From Curvularia sp. ZM96 (taxonomy: Eukaryota; Ascomycota; Dothideomycetes; Pleosporales; Pleosporaceae), in the NCBI GenBank assembly GCA_022457065.1, contig JAJGBQ010000002.1:1240001-1304000 (forward strand): 64,000 bases of DNA. The letters run 5' to 3'. Of this stretch, positions 1 to 10,483 are shown in pieces; the stretch's first letter is position 1, and the number at the start of each line of letters is the position of its first letter. Under the pieces are notes generated by a model. It made no database searches. It worked only from the letters and a program-made list of their open reading frames with translations, and was not told the origin of the DNA. The position numbers and the translations under genes are program-made.

Positions 1-828
1 GCAAACAACGGAACACAGTCGGGAAGCAGATGGCACAACGCACAAGGCAGGCTACAGGAGACACGGCCTCACTGGCTGCCGGGACATTGCTATCTTGGGG
101 CAGAGATAGAAGATTGGGAGGGCGGAGAGCGCAGAAGCGGGACGTACCAAGGGCTTTCGCACTGGCGCGGCGACGGGTTGTCGGGTCAAGGCGAGGCAAA
201 CGAAGGGCTTTGGTGAGCAGAGGAAGCGTGGACAAAGCTAATGGAAGTGTTGAGGAGCTCGCAGAAGGCCGATGAGGGCAATGGGGGGAGAAAAGCTGGC
301 TGGCAGTGGGATGGTTCGCGCCCCACTATGGACGGCTGTGACGTGAGAGCCGAGCTGGTCGGGCCTTGACGCTCTACTGGCGGTTGGCGACCAGGGTAGC
401 AACTGGCTGGCATGCAGCATTCCCATCTTCCTCGAGATTCCACGCGCCGCTTGCTTGACCGCTCCACGAAGAAGTTTTGCCGACGCGGTCAACATGATGT
501 CAGGCCATTCTCATAGTGCACGCAGAGGGGTGGGCCTGGGCAGGAGCCAGCGGCGGGGTTGTGGATGCGATTCTGGCGACTTTACCATCTTGCGCACCGC
601 GACAGGACAGGCCAATGTTGGGCCGGCAATGCCCATGCCATTTGTTGGCTGCCCGCGGGAGTGCCTGTTCTCGCGGCCGCCGCGCTAGGCCCAGAGCGGA
701 CTGGCGCCTTGGCGTTGTGCTTGCAGCCATGCATGTCATGCTTCCATACACATGCGAAAGCCATCACCACATCACACCCACGGCCTCGCCCTCAATCCGT
801 GCCCAGCGCCGATTCTGCGCGTGTTCCA
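1..828. other. Left-edge intergenic region
   Basis: No gene is recognised here. Short open frames exist on both strands but none has a domain, a plausible splice structure or a recognisable motif. The right part probably holds the promoter and 5' leader of the nucleotidyltransferase gene; its frame is open back to about 560, so a longer N-terminus cannot be excluded. Confidence 0.5.
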
Positions 829-2570
829 ATGCCGCCGTCGCGCACACGCCTGGTATGCCACGCCGATAACCGTTTCTCCCCCGCAATTGCGCTGTGGGAG
901 CATTTTGTCGGCCCCCACCCGCCAAACCTACGCTTGCACCACCACCGGTTTTCCTCGACCGCGACCGAACCCGCGCAGCATGGCGCCGAGCCAGACAGAG
1001 AGACGACCGGAGAGGCGGGCGCGAAAAGAGTCGAGGAAGAGCCAGGCACAAAGCCAGCACTCAACATAAGGCGGATGACAACAGTCAGGGGACACTGGCT
1101 GCCGAGCAAAGTGAATGCATCAATTGCAAAGAACAAGATGCAGCTATACGCTAGCAGGGAAGTCTCGCTCACGGAACCCGAGAAACTCCTCGCAGTGGCG
1201 AGGGTTGCGTTCGAAGACTCAGAGGAATACGAGGGCCTTGCTGTGAAGCCCATGGTCAGCACAAAGCCTATCAAGGAGAGTGCGTTGCCGTGGTGCCTAA
1301 AAGATTCCAGGAGTGGCATGTCTGCCATGGACGTGTTCGTGCACCCTAAACCTTGTAACGCTGGATTGGCGCGCTAACAACGTCTCGCCAGGCTGGACAA
1401 AGAAATCGAGCAATTCTACAAATACACCAAACCCACAGAAGCCGAGCAGAGGGCTAGACAGCACCTCATTGGCCAGGTGCGCTCTCAAGTGCAAAAGTCC
1501 CTCAAAGGGTATGATGTCGAGGTCTTTGGCTCAGAACGCAATGGCATAGCTTTTGCTACATCCGACATTGACTTCCGCCTTATGCATCCATCGCAGACGT
1601 CCGATCCCACAATCGCCAGACTACCACCAACAAAAAAGCAGCGAGAAAAACAACTCCGCCAACTCCAATTGCTCTTCAACCGCACCGTAAGGTATAATTC
1701 TACGTACTTCTTGCCTGCTATCCGCTATGCACGGTACCCCCTCATCTCCGCCCAAGACCGGGACTCGGGCTTGGACATACAAATCGTCCTGTCGAATGAC
1801 ACGTCGCATTCGAATACCAAGATTCAACAATACATGGACGAAATCCCATATCTGCGCAAGCTGTACTATGTAGTCAAGAACATTTTCGACGTCCGTGGCT
1901 TGTCAGATGTCTACCGGGGAGGAATTGGCTCGTACTCCATCTTCATGATGCTAGTTGCCAGCATTAAGCACATGCCGCACGAGCGGCAAGACGCTGCTGG
2001 GGCGCTGCTCAATTTCCTCAAATTCTACAGCACTTTCGACACAAGGAAACATGGTATCTCCATCGAACCAGTTGCTTTATTCGACAAGGCAAGACACCCT
2101 GTTGTCAGCAAGGCAACCGAAGCCAAACTCAAGGTAAGTCGGACTTGTTTGTACCCGTTGTTTGCGCTTGCTTGCTAACAACCACCAAACAGGAGGGAAA
2201 ATCCAAACCCCTCCCGGAGTACATGCTCTCCCTCCGCGATCCCGCTGATGAAACGAACGACCTCGGCCGCAAAGGCATAGCCATCAAGCACGTCCAGGCT
2301 ACCTTCAGCCACCTATACGACCAGCTACTCTACGATATCAAAGTAAATACTCGGCCGTCGCTGCTGGGTCCCTCCGTCGGCCCCTCCTACATGCTCAACC
2401 TTGCGCGCCGCCGGAAGCTACAACGGTATGGAGAGCGCCTGCAGAGGCAGACACAACAGATGCTCGCTGAAAAGGCAAGGTTAGTTCGAGAGGCGGATAG
2501 AGAGGATATGGCAGGTTCACGGACAGGCACTGAGGGTGCTGGTTCTTCCACAAGCTCAAACGTGGTCTAG
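829..2570 (+). CDS. Trf4/Cid1-type poly(A) polymerase / nucleotidyltransferase
   Basis: This is a non-canonical poly(A)/poly(U) polymerase-type nucleotidyltransferase, expected to add nucleotides to RNA 3' ends. Proposed exons are 829-1292, 1392-2133 and 2193-2570 (about 527 residues). Exon 2 carries the catalytic signature: a GS motif (FGSERNG) followed by the first two aspartates in SDIDFRL, with the likely third aspartate in LDIQIVL. A PAP-associated domain follows (GGIGSYSIFMML and the NFLKFYSTFD segment). The second intron has a good GTAAGT donor and CAG acceptor. The first intron is less certain: a donor at 1293 (GTGCCT) keeps phase and joins LPW to LDKEIEQFY, but other donors are possible. 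The start is also uncertain. The ATG at 829 gives an Arg/Ser-rich N-terminus ending near RFSSTA, which resembles a mitochondrial presequence, and the frame is open further upstream. The C-terminal tail is charged and helical. The catalytic assignment is solid; the RNA substrate and compartment are inference. Confidence 0.85.
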
Positions 2571-3028
2571 CTTAGCCTAGCCTAATCTGATTTGCCTTTG
2601 AGAGGAGGAGAAAGGCTCAGCAGTTTGTCACAATAGCATAGCCTTGTAACAATAGCATTGTTGCCTTCCATGAGTGAATAATCGTGGGTTGATAATCCAC
2701 CTAGTTAATCATGGCTCAGTCGTCCTTCTCAGTCATGTTCTTGGTAGACACCTTTTTGATATCACGTCAAAAACAAGCATATGTCGCATAAAGAGAGATG
2801 GGCCTGTTCTGCCAAGTGTCTTGATAGCAAGTACTATGAAACCCATCCAGCATGCATGTCGTAGAACAGAAAACTCCCGTCAAACCACCATGCCACGAAA
2901 AAGTAGTATGTGATTCTTTGATGACCGTCCCTCTCTCCCTCGCAAACTCGTCGTATCCCATAACAGATCCTGACAAAAAGATGCTTTCATCCTCCTTGCT
3001 TGCTGCTGCTTCCGCCTACCGCCCGTGC
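2571..3028. other. Intergenic region between convergent genes
   Basis: The region holds the 3' ends of the nucleotidyltransferase (+) and E2 (-) genes. A short tandem of TAGCCTAG-like sequence directly follows the first stop codon (about 2570-2585), and CAATAGCA occurs twice near 2631-2656. No coding feature is seen. Confidence 0.5.
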
Positions 3029-3852
3029 TTAGATGGCATACTTCCTGGTCCACTCACGTGCCGTTGATTCGTAGCGAGACCGGTCCGTCTTGTAGACATG
3101 TGCGATCTCGGGGACAAGCGGGTCGTCAGGGTTCGGGTCTGTCAGCATCGAGCAGATACTCAGCAACACTAGCAAACACTTGTTAGTAACTGTTTCTGGT
3201 CCAGCTCGTTTTGATCCGGGAAGAAGCATACCCTTTGAGATGGTCAGAGCAGGGCTCCACTGGTCTCGTAGAATGTCCAGACAGATGCTGCCGTTGGAGT
3301 TGATGTTGGGGTGGTAGATGCGGGTGGTAAAGTTGACCTTTGGGGGCTTGAAGGGGTAGTCGGTGGGGAAGTGGATCGCTAGGAAGAAAACGCCGCCGGA
3401 GTATGGTGAGTCGCCCTACGTTTGTCAGTTGGGTGTCGACAATATACGAGTGCCCAGCTCAAATGGGGTCTCTGGGAGTAGCGGGCGTCGAGGATGGACG
3501 TACGGGACCCATGATGGTTGCTTGCCAGTGGAACTGCGGTGTCGTTAGCATTTCGGCGTCTAGAGCAGGGGTTCTCTACAGAAGCATGACGTACCAAATC
3601 ATCTCCGATGGGGCCAGCTGAACAGGAAGAGGGAGGGTCACTGCAGGTGCCATGTTAGCCAGATGTCTCAACCGCAGCCGACGTGAGCAGCAAAAGCAGG
3701 CCGTTGCGTCTTGTTTGCTACGGCGCTGCGCGGTGCCGGTGGCCGTCATGCGAGCTCGAGTGCTCGCCTTGTTTGAGGGGAAGGGAAAAGGGCGGGTGTG
3801 GCACGCACCGACCGAGATCTGTGAGCTCCTTGTTGATGCGCTTGAGAGCCAT
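3029..3852 (-). CDS. UBC4: Ubiquitin-conjugating enzyme E2, Ubc4/Ubc5 type
   Basis: This class of E2 accepts ubiquitin from E1 on a cysteine and transfers it with E3 ligases for bulk and stress-related protein degradation. Five exons on the minus strand are 3809-3852, 3595-3640, 3504-3533, 3232-3415 and 3029-3168, giving 147 residues, the usual length of the UBCH5/Ubc4 family. The N-terminus MALKRINKEL, the HPN motif (YHPNINSNG), the active-site cysteine at residue 85 (SICLDIL) and the C-terminal ending RKYAI are all present. All introns have GT-AG ends and consistent phases. The third exon is only 30 nt and codes ten residues around HWQATIMGP. The gene converges with the upstream nucleotidyltransferase gene. 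Family identity is near certain; which paralogue name applies is inference. Confidence 0.97.
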
Positions 3853-4648
3853 GGCTTCTGTATGTGGATGGTGTGTGTGGTGGGTTGTGGGTCGTGTGTA
3901 CGGCGGACGTGGTGGTAAAGAGAGTGGGTGGTGTTGAAGAGTTGAAGTGGGATGTCTGCGCAGGCAAGGCGGTTAGTTAGCGGGGGTTATCCAAGGAAAG
4001 CAAGTGCGGCGTCTCAGCGGCGCAGGGCGCGTCCGCCACGCAACTTACTTTGGGTACCGGCGACTTTCTACAAGCAAAAGGCAGACGGCAAAAGGTGAGT
4101 GCAGAGAAAACGCATCTGGGCCGAGCAGAGGCGGTTGCATTTATGAGCGGTCGGAACCAACCGCACGAGGCGAGACAAGCCCGGCCGCCCAACTGTCACT
4201 GCCCATGCCCACAAAATTCACCGGCCCATGGCTGCGCAGAAGCCACTTTTGGGTGGCAACCTATCGAAGCCTACAGAAGATGCTGCACAGCTGACATTCA
4301 CGCCCTCCCCTTCACTCTCACCCCATGACTCAGGTCTCTTCACTCGCTCTTCAAACACCCGCCCCCGGTGGCGACAAGCACCGTCGACACAAGCACTCGC
4401 AATGTGATACTCACCGCGTTCGGGCTGAGCGTGCATCGACGCTGACAAGGCTTAACCTGCATTGGCCTCCAAACCAGGACTGTCTGCATACACTACACAG
4501 TATCTCTCTACCAAGCGCCTACAGCTGACCTGGCTACATGCTATTGGGCCGTCTATTCGAGTATTTATTTTTGGTAAATGCAGCAACTGCAAAGCAAATC
4601 TGCCGCAGAAGCAACACAGAATGCACCCTCGCCTCTTCAGATACCCCA
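3853..4648. other. Intergenic region upstream of the E2 gene
   Basis: It contains the E2 promoter side and the 3' flank of the glutaryl-CoA dehydrogenase gene. Short frames on both strands lack recognisable content, and no RNA gene or repeat was noticed. Confidence 0.5.
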
Positions 4649-6073
4649 TCAACAGAATGCCTGCAGGCCAGTGATGGCCCGACCGAGAATCAACGCTATG
4701 TAAAGTCAGCCAGTGTTCCAGCACGTGTATCACGTAAAACTCACAATGGATATCGCTCTGTCCCTCGTATGTCTGCGTCACGAACAGATTGGCAACGTGC
4801 CGTCCGATGCCATACTCATCAGAAACTGCGTTTCCGCCAAAAACTTCTTGGAGCCTAGGCACCGTCAATTTGTGCCGTGCATGTGTTTGGGATAACTTAC
4901 GTCCGAGCGTTGACCAAGGCACGATCACAGTTCTGTCTCTTGATCATGGAAATCATCTCGGGTGCAGCCTTGCCTTCGTCCTTGAGTCGTCCAACCTGAT
5001 GAGCTGCGAGAATTCCGTACGCAGCATCAGTTGTCGCATCAGCCAGCTTCTTCTGCACAAGCTGGTATTTGGCAATGGGGTTGTTCTTGAACTGCTTTCG
5101 CTCTAGCGCATATGCCCGTGTTCTAGCAATGCAGTCCTCCAAGGCACCCATCGTACCCCATGCAATACCATATCTTGCAGAGTTTAGGCAGCTAAAAGGC
5201 CCTTTCAGCCCCTCTATCTCTGGGAACATGTTTGCTTCTGGCACTGGGCACTCATCAAGCTGAATCATGCCAGTAATGGACGCCCGCAGACCATTCTTGT
5301 TCTTGATTGCTGGGGTTTCAAGAGTACCTGGTGGACACTGGTCGCGCTCAATTACAAAGCCGCGAATCTTGCCCGTGCTTTCTAGCTTGGCCCATACGAG
5401 CAGGACGTCAGCAATAGGCGAATTTGTGATCCATGTCTTTGACCCGGACAGCGAGTAGTAGCCTTTCTTCGACGGATGCTCCTTTGCAACCGTCTCCATG
5501 GATCCAGGGTCGGATCCGTGATTGGGCTCAGTAAGACCAAAGCAACCCAGCAATTGACCCTTTGCCATCTTTGGCAGAAGGCGTTCCTTGAGTTCCTCAG
5601 CCCCAAACTCTTCAATGCCACCCATTGCGAGTGAACTCTGGACAGAGTAGCCCGAGCGGTACCCCGAGTCAACTCTTTCAACTGCTCTCGTGATCAAACC
5701 CCCGGCAACACTGCTGACGCCGGCACAATCATAGCCCTTTATGGTTGCACCTAGCAATCCGAGCTCACCCATCTCTTGAATGATCTTTCTGTCAAAATCC
5801 TCATTGCGATATGCCTCTGAAGAATATGTCAGCTATTGCAGTAATGAGCTGGCCGTTCCATGTACCTAGTACTCTTGGGAGCATGCGTTCTTGGCAATAT
5901 GACTCTGCTGTCTCTGAAATGGCCTGTTCTTCTTCGGTCAACAAGTCATTTGCTTTCAGCGGATCTTGCCAGTCAAAGGGCGCGGGAGCATGCATGTACC
6001 GCTTTCCCATAGCCGTGGCCCGGAGTGGGGCACGCAGCTGTCTGGAAGCATATCTGTATACTGGGCGAAGCAT
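4649..6073 (-). CDS. GCDH: Glutaryl-CoA dehydrogenase, mitochondrial
   Basis: This flavoprotein of the acyl-CoA dehydrogenase family oxidatively decarboxylates glutaryl-CoA to crotonyl-CoA in lysine, hydroxylysine and tryptophan breakdown in mitochondria. Exons are 5866-6073, 4901-5816, 4745-4854 and 4649-4695, about 426 residues. The ATG at 6073 gives an Arg-rich presequence (MLRPVYRYASRQLRAP). Recognisable family blocks follow: MGELGLLGATIKGYDCAGVS, VDSGYRSGYSVQSSLAM, CFGLTEPNHGSDP, SGSKTWITNSPIADVL and ARYGIAWG. The catalytic base glutamate sits in TYEGQSDIH near residue 403, and the C-terminus LILGRAITGLQAFC matches the family. All four exons join in phase. It is transcribed divergently from FEN1 with about 480 bp between start codons. 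The order of blocks and the TIKGYDCAGVS segment favour GCDH over other acyl-CoA dehydrogenases. Confidence 0.95.
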
Positions 6074-6553
6074 TTTGAAGTGATGTGTTGCAGTCGTGCA
6101 AAGATTCAAAAAGAAGCAGTAACTGTTATACCCGGCGAGGAGAAGTTACCCGCCATCGGGTCAGGTTGGCCTCGGAAACGAAACCCCACAGTCCAAGTAG
6201 CCGCGGTTCGGAGACACTCCGCGGTGGCAAGAACTACCATCACCACGGCAAGCCTTCAGCAGCCACTTTACATCAACATGCAGGCGTGTGCTAGTGTTTC
6301 TGACATGGTGCAGGGTGCCCATGTGCCCTATGCACTCTGCAGAGCCTCATTAGGCGATTACGGGCAATATGTGGGGTAACTATGCCAAGCAATGCTTGTC
6401 GTGATTGCGCGCCAGACGACGCGGACGCGACGTGACGATCGTTGGCGTCACCTTTCAGCCTCCCGCAGTTGCTTATGCTTTCACCCTCCACACCACTGAC
6501 TGAGACCTCCAAATCCATACGACTCAACGAACAGTTCACCATACTCGGCCACA
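6074..6553. promoter_or_regulatory. Divergent promoter region, GCDH / FEN1
   Basis: This 480-bp gap separates two divergent start codons, so both promoters must lie here. Two inverted repeats are visible: CCGCGG at 6201-6206 and again at 6219-6224 (12-nt spacer), and GTGACG at 6432-6437 facing CGTCAC at 6446-6451. GACGCGAC-like motifs occur at about 6420-6431 on the FEN1 side. CGG/CCG half-sites suit zinc-cluster activators, TGACG/CGTCA suits bZIP factors, and ACGCG cores occur in cell-cycle boxes of yeast replication genes. Function is inference. Confidence 0.4.
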
Positions 6554-7888
6554 ATGGGTATTAAGCATCTGTACCAGCTCATCGATGAGCATACTCCGGA
6601 TGCGATCAGGAAAGGCGAGATCAAGAATCAATTTGGTCGCAAAGTCGCCATAGTACGTCCACCACAACTGCCTAGTTCGTGTCCTCTACTAACTCTTCCA
6701 GGATGCGTACGCTCATGCCAACATCCGTAATTGACCAAACCTGACATTGTGTAGATCTATGAGCATCTACAGCTTCCTCATCGCTGTCCGTTCCGATGGC
6801 CAACAACTCATGAGCGAAACGGGCGAAACCACATCTCATCTCATGGGTCTCTTCTACCGCACAATGCGCATGGTCGACAATGGCATCAAGCCCCTCTACG
6901 TATTTGACGGTGCTCCGCCCAAGCTCAAATCCGGCGAGCTTGCGAAGCGTTTCCAGCGCAAGACCGAAGCACAAGCTGCAGCCGAGGAGGCAAAGGAGAC
7001 GGGTACAGCAGAAGATGTTGAAAAGTTCTCGCGACGAACAGTCAGAGTGACAAGGGAGCACAATGAGGAGTGCCAGCGGTTGCTCAAACTCATGGGCATT
7101 CCGTACATTGTTGCGCCAACCGAGGCCGAGGCTCAGTGTGCTGTGTTGGCGAGGGGAGGCAAGGTGTACGCTGCTGCATCAGAGGATATGGATACCTTGA
7201 CATTTGCTTCGCCGATTCTGCTTCGCCATTTGACCTTCAGCGAGCAGCGCAAGGAGCCTATTCTAGAAATCCATCTAGACAAGGTGCTTGAGGGCTTGGA
7301 GATGGATCAAAAACAGGTATGACGCTCCATATGTCGCCGAGTTATTTCGTGCTAACGACTGCATAGTTCATTGACCTCTGCATTCTCCTCGGCTGCGACT
7401 ACCTCGACCCCATCAAAGGCATCGGTCCCAGCACCGCTCTTAAGCTAATTCGCGAGCACAAAGACCTTGAAGGCGTAGTCGAGCACATCAAATCACAATC
7501 TTCGAAGAAACTCACCATCCCCGACGATTGGCCATTTGCCGATGCGCGACTTCTCTTCCTCGAGCCCGACGTGCACCCTGCCGACGCTCCAGAGTGTGAC
7601 TTCAAGTGGGAGGCGCCAGATGTTGAGGGACTCGTCAAGTTCTTGGTGGAAGAGAAGCACTTCAACGAGGACAGGGTGCGAAATGGCGCGGCCAAATTGC
7701 AAAAGAATATGAAGACGGCGCAGCAGAGCAGGCTAGAGGGTTTTTTCAAGCCGATTGAGAAGACGGCTGAGGAGAAGGCGACGCTCAAGCGCAAAGCCGA
7801 GGAGAAGCTCGAGCTGAAGAAGAAGAAACAGAAGGAAACTGCAAAGGCGAAGAAGGAGGCCAAGGCCAAGCCTAGGACTGCTGGTTGA
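6554..7888 (+). CDS. RAD27: Flap endonuclease 1 (FEN1/Rad27)
   Basis: FEN1 removes 5' flaps during Okazaki-fragment maturation and long-patch base excision repair in the nucleus. Proposed exons are 6554-6652, 6702-6706, 6755-7316 and 7367-7888, giving 395 residues. The N-terminal nuclease region begins MGIKHLYQLI. The metal-binding aspartate is D34 in AIDASMSIYSF, the XPG-N block contains VFDGAPP, the XPG-I block contains APTEAEAQCA and SEDMDTL, and a helix-hairpin-helix region has LGCDYLDPIKGIGP. A PCNA-interacting PIP box (QSRLEGFF) lies at about residue 341-348, followed by a Lys-rich tail. The second exon is only 5 nt (GATGC) and supplies D34. Without it the frame and the catalytic residue are both lost. 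The flanking introns (49 and 48 nt) have GTAC donors, AG acceptors and, in the first, a CTAAC branch site. The family call is certain; the microexon rests on protein conservation plus splice consensus. Confidence 0.97.
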
Positions 7889-10483
7889 TCGGCTGGAGCG
7901 GAGTGGATGAGTGTGTGAAAAGTACTTGGGCCAAGGAGAAGGAGAGATAGGCGTTTATGGGATTGTGATACCGACGGGCAAATGGCGTTTACAGCAGATG
8001 TATTGCACGGGAAGTGCTTTAACAGGCTTTTATGGACTAGACGATATAATAAGTTCATCTTCGTAGCTTTTTTCGTTAAAAATAAAGAACATTCAGTCAT
8101 GATTGTGTACAGAGGATGGTCTAGTGTTATGTTGAGCAAGGAAATACTTCGTCTTATCAAGCACGATCTCAATATGTTGATATGAGAAAACGAAACTTCA
8201 CGTTTGATGTCTGTACATGTGAAACCACCTCATACAGTTGAAAACGAGAGCCTTCTTTTTTTTCTCGTTATCCACAAACATTTAGTACATCACTTCTCTT
8301 CTTCCTCCCTACAATCGCCCTGCCAACCAATCCTCACCCAAACTCCACGCACATACAATGCTCACAAGAGAAAAAAGAACGGTATCCCTTGTGCCCGTAA
8401 CCCTGCACTCACCGTGATATGGACCCAGCCAACCCATACACACCCATGCTCCCCGTCTCTCCCCTCCCGTCAGAAGAAAGCACACCCGCAGTAACCTAAC
8501 CTCCCACTATAGATATCACAATAAACTCAACAGTTATACCTTGTATCATATTTATCCTCCCTTCACCCCTCTACTCATTTCCTTCTCCATGGAAAATAAT
8601 ACTCGTCCCAAAAGTCCCAAAACAAAGCCTATACCTAACCGCCCAAATCTTCATATCCACAAGACTCCTTCTGTTCTTCCCTACTAAACACACACATACA
8701 CACATACACACATACACACATACACACATACACACATACACACATACACACACACACACTTCACTAAGAGGAGAAGAGCGAAAATAGATAAAAGCACTGT
8801 TCTAGCAGAATACAAGCCCCCATCACACTGCATCTCCGCCCGCATGAACGCCAGCAAAGCACAGGTACATAAACCACGGACATTCCATTCCCTCTTGTGC
8901 CTATTCGCTTCGAGAGTTAACACATACGCGCATACACACAGCCTCGAGGCTAGCCTTTGTCTGCCTGGGCATACCATACCAAGCTTAGCGTGCGGCTCGA
9001 CCGAAGAAAAAGCAAACTAAACTGCATGGGGTGGGAAGGGAGAGAAAAAGCAGACGAAGATAGTCTAGACTGCGCAATTGGAGTGGTAGCAGTAGTGTGT
9101 GGAGACAAGGACCTAAATTTGCGCCGGGGGAAGAAGAAGAAGATGGGGAATGTGGGGAAATGGTGATACTAGAACAGAGAACGATATGTTTGGTTCAGCG
9201 GAGTCGATTCGAGAGGGGGGAGAGTTCAAGGCTAGGTGAGATGGAAGAGGCTTGTTTGGTACGAGAGGGGATAGTGTGGGGAAATGGGTTGCATGACTAG
9301 TCCAGGGCATGATAGAGGAGAAGATCAAGCGGACATGGGCGAAGAATGGAGAGTAGCATGGAAGGGGAAGGGAAGAGGAGTACGAAGTAGGAGGTTTACT
9401 TGAAACAACTCCAAGCACGATTACTGGCTGACCCATGTGTACTCCGTATACACATGTACAAGGGTGAAACTGGAGTTTTTCCAATATCTATTCGCTCACA
9501 CAATCCGGTCCAATGATTCACTCACGGAGGCACTACCGCCTCGTACCCTCCTACTCTCCTTCCCTTCTCCTTGTGCAAGAATAACCACCTTCACTCCACT
9601 TCCACATTTTCCTTCTTGCCAAGCCCCACCACATCATGCCGCCCCCGCGATCCACGGGTTCGAGCGGAACCAGGCTATACAGTACAGTACCATGGTTCAA
9701 CTCCCTTCGACCCAAGAGCCGTGAAACCCGGGAACACAGCGCCCAGCCCAGCCCACCCAGCCTAACCCGGTTACAACCCCATCTTTCTACATAGTAGGTA
9801 CGTTGCTCAGATAAAGTTTCACGCGGGGCCTTGTCAAGCCAAGATCGCATTCGCGAAGGACAGGATAGTTCGTGGCGGAAGAGCGCGCGAATGGCGTTCG
9901 CGGCTAATGTTAGGTGTAGTCGCGACAACAACGACGATAACGATGACGACCAAGGCCCTGGGAACGCGAAAAGAAAAAAAGGAACATAGCTGACTAGATA
10001 GTAGCTAGTGCTTGCATTGGTTAATCCAAGTGTACAAATGACGGGTGTACCTAAGTATGTGTTCGGGAAATCTAGATGCGGAGGATGCCGCAAAGCCGTC
10101 CCGTTTGTCTTGACTTTGACTTGACATAGCCTCAAGTTCAAGTTCAAGTTTCAACGTCCCAAGACATGGATGCTAGGATGACCTCGCAGAGAGGTGTGGA
10201 TGTTCCCAGTACCCCAGAACGCGTCAGGGATTGTGCACAGCCGCTCCTCAGCCAGCCCTGAACCTGGCAAGAACGTTTTTATGCCGTCATGCAGCTGAAG
10301 GAGAGAGGGGGAACCTGGCATCGTGACGACAGTTCTAATTCGATCGGAGATGATATGTTTTTTTTTCTGCTGTGAATTTGAGATGTACTGTACACCTACT
10401 CACGTGACATTTTTTGGGACTAAGATATTTCATGCAGTAGTAAGGGCTTGGTACTGCTCTTTCTAGTCTCTGTTTTTCTAGTT
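7889..10483. other. Gene-free region, FEN1 to BRCT gene
   Basis: The region lies downstream of both FEN1 (+) and the BRCT gene (-), so it should hold their terminators and untranslated regions. It includes the CATACACA tandem array, listed separately, and a short TCAAGT triplet repeat near 10132-10150. Several frames of 60-200 codons occur on both strands, but their residue content is low-complexity or unrecognisable. No gene is supported. Confidence 0.5.
8687..8759. repeat. CATACACA tandem microsatellite
   Basis: An almost perfect octanucleotide array (unit CATACACA, roughly eight copies) lies in the non-coding sequence downstream of FEN1 and grades into a short CA dinucleotide run at its right end. 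Confidence 0.9.

Noticed and set aside
4452..4928. A separate 158-codon minus-strand protein starting near 4928
   Set aside because: Its conserved part is exon 3 of glutaryl-CoA dehydrogenase. The remaining residues are intron and downstream sequence.
8687..8759. Possible CRISPR-like or telomere-like array
   Set aside because: The units are contiguous 8-mers without spacers, and the unit is not the fungal telomere repeat TTAGGG.
9551..10147. Minus-strand frame of 198 codons in the FEN1-BRCT gap
   Set aside because: The composition is biased and unlike a folded protein, and no domain or conserved motif is visible.
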